A stretch of DNA of 9,055 bases from Streptosporangiaceae bacterium (GTDB lineage: Bacteria; Actinomycetota; Actinomycetes; Streptosporangiales; Streptosporangiaceae), in the NCBI GenBank assembly GCA_030039095.1, contig JASHQP010000580.1, positions 1-9,055 on the forward strand, written 5' to 3'. Below are positions 5,186 to 9,055 of the stretch, piece after piece; position 1 is the stretch's first letter; every line of letters begins with the position of its first letter. The notes beneath the pieces were generated by a model that saw only the letters and a program-made list of their open reading frames with translations, did no database searches and was not told where the DNA came from. Position numbers and translations under genes: made by a program.

Positions 5186-7201
5186 TCAGGACGGGCCCCA
5201 CAGCGATTCGAGCGCGGCGTCCACCGTCGCGGCGAGCTGAGCCACGCGGGGCACCACCGGCCGCGGCGGCGATGCCTCCACGATCTCGCAGTGCGCCTGC
5301 GCCCTGGTGTCGAGGAACCGGCTGATCTGCGCGTAGCCGTGCCGGTCGTCGCGGATGCCGCGGCGGATGTGCATCCGCAGCGGCGCGTACAGGTACAGCT
5401 CGTCGCGGGCCCTGGTCACCGCCACGTAGAACAGCCGCCGCTCCTCGGCGAGGCCCTCGGGGCTGCCGAGCGCCATGTCGCTCGGCACCGCGCCGTCCAC
5501 CAGGTGCGGCAGGTGCACCACCGGCCACTCCAGGCCCTTGGCCGAATGCACCGTGGAGATGATCAGGTAGTCGTCGTCGAGCCGCGGCTGCCCCGCGAGG
5601 TCGGACCCGGACGCCGGCGGGTCGAGCGCCAGCTCGACGAGCGCGTCGTGCAGCGACGGCCGGCTCGAGGCCGCGTCGGCCAGGCGCTCCAGGTCCGCGA
5701 TCCGGGCCGAGGCGTCCGGGTACCGGGCCCGCAGCGGATCGGACAGCGCAGCCAGGATTGCCACCGCCCGGTCCGCGGTCCGTTCCAGGTCCGCGGCACC
5801 GGCCAGGGCCTTCAGCGTCGCCGCGACAGCACTCCGATAACGGGCCGGAACGCTATCGACCGCGGCTGGCCAGCGTTCGAACGGACTCGGGTCGGCGGGG
5901 CGCAACCCGTCGACCATCCGCCGTGCGCTCGCGGGCCCGATCCCCTCGTGCAGCCGCAGGACGCGGAACCACGCGAGGTCGTCCGCTGGGTTGGCCACGA
6001 TGCGCGCGGCGGCCATGAAGTCCTTGACGTGCGCGGCCTCGGTGAACCGCAGGCCGCCGTACTTGACGAACGGGATGCCGCGGGCGGTCAGCTCGACCTC
6101 GAGGACGTCGCTTTGGTGCGCGGCCCGGACCAGCACGGCCTGCTCGCGCAGCAGCCGGCCGGACTCGTGCCCGTCGAGCACCCGGGCGGCGATCTCCCGT
6201 GCCTGCGTCGCCTCGTCGTAGCACCGCACGAGCTGCGGGGTCAGCCCGCTGCCGCGCACCCCGGTCAGCTCGAGCTCGAGCCCGTCGGACTGCGGCCGGA
6301 CCGTGTTCGCCAGCCGCAGCACCGCGTCCTTCGACCGGTAGTTGCGCACCAGGCGGATCACGGTGAGCCCGGGGTAGGCGCCGGAAAGCGCCCGCAGGTG
6401 TTCCGGGTCGGCGCCGCGGAACCCGTAGACGGCCTGGGCGTCGTCGCCGACACAGGTCAGCCCCTGCCCGTCCGGCCGCAGCAGCCGCACGATCTCCGCC
6501 TGCACCGCGTTGACGTCCTGGTACTCATCCACCAGCACGGCGTCGAACAGGCCCCGCAGGGCCTGCCCGGCGGCCGGGTCGGCCAGCGCCGCCCGCCACA
6601 GCAGCAGCAGGTCGTCGAAGTCGACGAGCGCGTGCCGGCGCTTGTGCGCCACGTAATCGCGGAACAGCCCGGCCAGCTGGCCGGTGAACTCTCGGCACCA
6701 GGGGAAGCTCTCGGCCACGACGTCGGCGATCGTGGTCTGGGTGTTCACGCACCGGGTGTAGATGTCGGCGCAGACGTGGGCTCGCGGCGCCCGCCGCCTG
6801 ACGCCCACCAGGTCGTGATCTTCGCGGAAGGTGTCGAGCACGTCCGCCACGTCGGCCGGGTCGATCACGCTGAACGCGGGCGGCAGCGAGAACGCCTCGG
6901 CGTGCGCCCGGATGATCCGGTGCGCGATCGCGTGAAAAGTGCCGCCGCAGATCCGGTCGCCCGAGTTGTGCTGCCGGGCGACCCGCGCCAGCATGTCGTC
7001 GGCCGCGCGGCGGGTGAACGTCAGCAGCAGGATCCGGCTGGCCTCGATGCCCCGCGCACGCAGCCAGGCGGCGCGGGCGACCAGCGTCCCGGTCTTCCCG
7101 GTCCCGGCGCCGGCCAGCACCAGCAGCGGCCCGCCCGCGTGTGTGGCGGCCTGACGCTGCTCGTCGTTCAATTCTTCGAGAACGCCGGCCACTTCGAACA
7201 T
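5186..7201 (-). CDS. UvrD/PcrA-like superfamily 1A ATP-dependent DNA helicase
   Basis: This 671-aa protein has the SF1A helicase motifs in order. They are the Q motif (LNDEQRQAA, 11-19), Walker A AGAGTGKT (30-37), Ia LTFTRRAADDM (60-70), DFDDLL (194-199), DEYQD (225-229), GDDAQAVYGFRGAD (252-265) and RNYRS (286-290). Near the C-terminus come TVHSAKGLEWP (motif V) and LFYVAVTRARDELYLY (motif VI). It should unwind DNA 3' to 5' with ATP, in repair or removal of stalled complexes. The start ATG 7201 gives the usual N-terminus and has no ribosome-binding site, but TACATT lies seven bases upstream, so the transcript is probably leaderless. An in-frame ATG at 7288 would translate the tandem repeats and is unlikely. 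There is no HRDC or nuclease extension. It is somewhat shorter than housekeeping UvrD/PcrA, so it may be an accessory paralogue. Confidence 0.96.
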   Translation of the reverse strand: MFEVAGVLEELNDEQRQAATHAGGPLLVLAGAGTGKTGTLVARAAWLRARGIEASRILLLTFTRRAADDMLARVARQHNSGDRICGGTFHAIAHRIIRAHAEAFSLPPAFSVIDPADVADVLDTFREDHDLVGVRRRAPRAHVCADIYTRCVNTQTTIADVVAESFPWCREFTGQLAGLFRDYVAHKRRHALVDFDDLLLLWRAALADPAAGQALRGLFDAVLVDEYQDVNAVQAEIVRLLRPDGQGLTCVGDDAQAVYGFRGADPEHLRALSGAYPGLTVIRLVRNYRSKDAVLRLANTVRPQSDGLELELTGVRGSGLTPQLVRCYDEATQAREIAARVLDGHESGRLLREQAVLVRAAHQSDVLEVELTARGIPFVKYGGLRFTEAAHVKDFMAAARIVANPADDLAWFRVLRLHEGIGPASARRMVDGLRPADPSPFERWPAAVDSVPARYRSAVAATLKALAGAADLERTADRAVAILAALSDPLRARYPDASARIADLERLADAASSRPSLHDALVELALDPPASGSDLAGQPRLDDDYLIISTVHSAKGLEWPVVHLPHLVDGAVPSDMALGSPEGLAEERRLFYVAVTRARDELYLYAPLRMHIRRGIRDDRHGYAQISRFLDTRAQAHCEIVEASPPRPVVPRVAQLAATVDAALESLWGPS

Positions 7202-7208
7202 GCACACG

Positions 7209-7214
7209 AATGTA
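7209..7214 (-). promoter_or_regulatory. -10 box for a leaderless helicase transcript
   Basis: TACATT on the minus strand ends seven bases before ATG 7201, which puts the transcription start at or next to the A of the ATG. No convincing -35 box was found. Confidence 0.4.
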
Positions 7215-7244
7215 GCCAGCCAAAATAACGCGGGCCAGCACCCG

Positions 7245-7303
7245 CGCCGGCCCGCGGTGTCCCACTTCGCCGGCCCGCGGTGTCCCACTTCGCCGGCCCG
7301 CGG
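7245..7303. repeat. 23-bp tandem direct repeat, 2 full copies plus 13 bp
   Basis: The same 23 bases occupy 7245-7267 and 7268-7290 without a mismatch, and the first 13 bases (CGCCGGCCCGCGG) recur at 7291-7303. Each full unit contains GGTGTCCCACTT. The period is not a multiple of three and no gene crosses it. It sits between the divergent helicase and PrsW promoters. Confidence 0.95.
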
Positions 7304-7328
7304 CGCACCGTTTCGCGGTCATTGCGCA

Positions 7329-7359
7329 AATGGCCGGTGGCACGGTGCGAATGGCCGGT
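7329..7359. repeat. Direct repeat AATGGCCGGT with 21-bp spacing
   Basis: AATGGCCGGT occurs at 7329-7338 and 7350-7359, with the flanking bases also similar. The 21-bp period equals two helical turns, and the second copy lies just before the PrsW -10 box, as expected for a site bound by a dimer on one DNA face. Confidence 0.6.
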
Positions 7360-7368
7360 TCCGCTCGT

Positions 7369-7374
7369 TATGCT
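7369..7374 (+). promoter_or_regulatory. -10 box for a leaderless PrsW transcript
   Basis: TATGCT is followed by six bases and then GTG 7381, so transcription should begin at the G of the start codon. The -35 region is not recognisable. Confidence 0.5.
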
Positions 7375-7380
7375 GCGAGG

Positions 7381-8670
7381 GTGGCGCCGATCGATCCCCA
7401 GGCCGTCCCGGGCGACCGCCGGGGCGGCCACACCCCGGTCGGTTTCATCGTCGGCGTCGCGGCCTGCAGCCTTGTCGCGCTCGGCGCGCTCGCCGCGGTC
7501 GCCGCGAGCGGGGCACTGTCGGCAGGGATCGGGTTAACGCTGGCGCTGCTGCCGATCCCCGTCCTGCTGGCCGCCGTGCTGGCCCTGGACCGGCTGGAAC
7601 CCGAGCCGCCCGGCAGCCTGGTCTTCATCTTTCTGTGGGGAGCGGGCTGCGCCGCGGTGATCGGGCTCATCGGCGTGCTGGCCGGCGACCAGCTGCTCAC
7701 CACCCCGGACCTGCGCAGCGGCGGGTTCGTCACCGCGTCCGCCGCCGCGTCGATCGGCGTGGCCGTTCTCGAGGACACAGCCATGGGCGCCGCCCTGGTC
7801 GGGCTGCTGTGGCTGCGCCCGCAGGAGATCGACGGCATCAGCGACGGGGTCGTCTACGGAAGCATGGTCGGCCTCGGCTTCGCGCTGATCGAGAACATCT
7901 TCTATTACGCGCGAGCCAGCCACTACGGCTTCGGGGGCGTGGCCACGACGTTCGTGCTGCGCGGCGTGGCCTCGCCGGTCTGCCAGGCGCTGTTCGCATC
8001 GCTGATCGGCGCGGGGGTGGCGTACGCGGCCATGGTCCGCGGGCGCCGCGGCCTGTGGGCCGTTGTCGTCGGGTGGGCCGCCGCGGTGACGCTGCACGCG
8101 CTGTGGAACGGTGCGCTGTCCGGGCCGGGGAGCAGACTCGCCCTCATCTACGCGATCCTGGCCGTCATCGTCGTCTTCCTGCTCATCGCGATGGTGCTGG
8201 ACCGGCGGCGCATCATCTCGCTCATCCGCCGTTACCTGCCCGCGTACGAGCCGGCGGGTGTCCTCACCGCTCTCGACGTCTCGATGCTGAGCAGCATGCC
8301 GCACCGCCGCCAGGCCCGCGCGTGGGCGCGGCTGCACGGCGGCCTCGGCGCCCTGCACGACATGGCCGAGTACCAGCTCTCCGCCACCGAGCTCGGGCTG
8401 CTGCATCGCCGCTCCGACCTCGGCCTCGTCGATGCCGAGGCCTTTGCCCAGCGCCGGGACGGGCTCGTCGTCGGGATGCAGGCCTCGGCCAGCGCCTTTG
8501 TCGGCCGCTTCAGCGTTCCGCCCCGCCCGCCCTGGGCCACGGGAGGCTCGTCGTGCTTCCGTCCGTCGCGGGAGCGCCCCGCCTCCGCGACGTCCCGGTC
8601 CGACGGCCGCGCGGACAAGCCCGCCCAGACCCCGGACCTGCCCCCCGACGCCGAGCCCCACGAACCCTGA
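7381..8670 (+). CDS. PrsW-family (M82/CPBP-like) membrane protein with altered active-site motifs
   Basis: This is a 429-aa multi-pass membrane protein. PrsW features are the RLEPEPP loop (71-77), the helix with VLEDTAMG (129-136), SDGVVYG...GFALIEN (154-172), LRGVASPVCQALFASLIG (193-210) and LHALWNG (238-244). Family intramembrane proteases cleave anti-sigma factors or other membrane proteins and use EExxK, EN and two His motifs. Here EE is Glu131-Asp132, the Lys is Met135 and the first His position is Gln202, while Glu171 and His239 remain. Activity is therefore doubtful. A soluble part follows from ~290, ending in a low-complexity Pro/Arg/Ser tail. GTG 7381 is chosen because TATGCT lies at leaderless distance; in-frame ATGs at 7330 and 7351 lack ribosome-binding sites and precede that promoter. 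It is divergent from the helicase. Confidence 0.88.
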   Translation: MAPIDPQAVPGDRRGGHTPVGFIVGVAACSLVALGALAAVAASGALSAGIGLTLALLPIPVLLAAVLALDRLEPEPPGSLVFIFLWGAGCAAVIGLIGVLAGDQLLTTPDLRSGGFVTASAAASIGVAVLEDTAMGAALVGLLWLRPQEIDGISDGVVYGSMVGLGFALIENIFYYARASHYGFGGVATTFVLRGVASPVCQALFASLIGAGVAYAAMVRGRRGLWAVVVGWAAAVTLHALWNGALSGPGSRLALIYAILAVIVVFLLIAMVLDRRRIISLIRRYLPAYEPAGVLTALDVSMLSSMPHRRQARAWARLHGGLGALHDMAEYQLSATELGLLHRRSDLGLVDAEAFAQRRDGLVVGMQASASAFVGRFSVPPRPPWATGGSSCFRPSRERPASATSRSDGRADKPAQTPDLPPDAEPHEP

Positions 8671-8695
8671 CGCCGAGCTGCGCCGGACGGTCCGG

Positions 8696-8878
8696 ATGAT
8701 CCTCGCGCCCGACGCGTTCTCCTACCCGGTCAAGGTGCTGCGGGCGATCTACCCGGAGCGCCCGCCCGGGGTGGCCCGCGGCCGCTACGTGCACCAGGAC
8801 TACGGGGTCTCCGGGGTTCAGGACATGCTGACCACCTGGGTTCCGCTGACTGGCCAGCCTGTGGCGTCGTCGAGGTAA
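8696..8878 (+). CDS. Unrecognised short ORF or gene fragment
   Basis: A frame different from PrsW shows strong coding character (third positions nearly all G or C) from about 8665 to 8855. It contains MILAPDAFSYPVKVLRAIYP and a GRYVHQDYGVSGVQDMLTTW stretch, then stops at TAA 8876-8878. The only nearby ATG is 8696 and it has no good ribosome-binding site; the frame is open well upstream of it inside the PrsW tail. Coding bias fades after ~8855, and the next bases are A-rich. It may be a small gene, the remnant of a longer gene, or the 5' exon of a gene interrupted by an inserted element. I do not recognise its family. Confidence 0.35.
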   Translation: MILAPDAFSYPVKVLRAIYPERPPGVARGRYVHQDYGVSGVQDMLTTWVPLTGQPVASSR

Positions 8879-9055
8879 ATGCGGACGCACCAAAAGGCCG
8901 TCTGCGTCAAGCCGAAACTCGCCTGCTGACCAGAATAAGTGAAGCTGGCCCATTAAAAACCGGCGTATCAGGCATTCAAGGCATCCTGTCGCGTGGCCCG
9001 GCGGGGCGCAGTGTCGCCGGCCCGTTGCTGCTGCTAGAGCGACAGCTACGGGCCG
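8861..9055 (+). other. Non-coding, A-richer structured tail; possible 5' part of an inserted element
   Basis: After the coding-like frame fades, this stretch has A-runs (CCAAAAGG, CATTAAAAACC) unlike the surrounding genes and no convincing ORF. It folds into several local stems: GACGCA/TGCGTC (8884-8889 with 8903-8908), GACCAG/CTGGCC around AATAAGTGAAG (8928-8950), and the palindrome at 9018-9055. The AAACTCGCCTG, CTGACCAG and AAGTGAAGC phrases remind me of domain I of bacterial group II introns, but I cannot verify that. No reverse transcriptase is in the window. Confidence 0.25.
9018..9055. repeat. 38-bp imperfect palindrome at the window edge
   Basis: CGGCCCGT (9018-9025) pairs perfectly with ACGGGCCG (9048-9055). 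Inside it GCTG/CAGC and GCT/AGC continue the stem to a 2-base centre, with mismatches only at 9026/9047 and 9031/9042 and one G-T pair. It may extend past the window. It could be a stem of a structured RNA, a terminator or the end of an element. Confidence 0.7.

Noticed and set aside
5291..7228. 645-codon plus-strand open frame opposite the helicase
   Set aside because: Shadow of the helicase gene; its translation has no domains and a composition typical of antisense high-GC frames.
7245..7303. CRISPR array
   Set aside because: The repeats are contiguous with no spacers and only about 2.6 copies.
7200..8699. 499-codon plus-strand frame overlapping PrsW
   Set aside because: Arg/Gly/Pro/Ala-rich translation without domains; the PrsW frame has membrane helices and family motifs.

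Overview
The window is very GC-rich with strongly G/C-biased third codon positions. Its gene content (a PPOX-class oxidoreductase, a DinB/DUF664 protein, a UvrD-type helicase, a PrsW-family membrane protein and short zinc-ribbon proteins) suggests a chromosomal segment of an actinomycete. I cannot name a genus from the sequence alone.

Left part (1-1868, minus strand): a partial M24/creatinase-fold hydrolase runs off the left edge. Upstream of it on the same strand is an XRE-cupin regulator that starts at GTG 1868. The ~100 bp between them carries a TTGACG/TTAACT promoter-like pair and a perfect palindrome ATCCCC-TTA-GGGGAT.

Middle (1869-2644): about 780 bp with no large gene. It holds two small minus-strand ORFs. 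The first encodes a 65-aa protein with a 12-bp tandem repeat. The second, joined to it by a GTGA overlap, encodes a Cys-rich zinc-ribbon-like protein that has no stop of its own. To their right is a divergent promoter region with an AT-rich inverted repeat resembling the left-hand palindrome, plus two fused 10-bp palindromes.

Right-pointing cluster (2645-5152): an APC-superfamily permease, a PPOX split-barrel oxidoreductase and a DinB-like protein, with gaps of 27-30 bp and good ribosome-binding sites. Regulator, hydrolase and permease together look like an uptake-and-hydrolysis unit for an amino-acid- or amine-like compound. This is an inference resting on gene families and the shared operator-like motifs.

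Far right (5186-9055): the DinB gene converges on an SF1A UvrD/PcrA-like helicase (minus). A repeat-rich divergent gap (7202-7380) separates it from a PrsW-family membrane protein whose protease motifs are partly replaced; both genes appear to be leaderless. After PrsW there is a short coding-like fragment that breaks off near 8855-8878. It is followed by a more A-rich, non-coding, structured segment ending in a long imperfect palindrome at the window edge. This could be the 5' part of an inserted element, possibly a group II intron.
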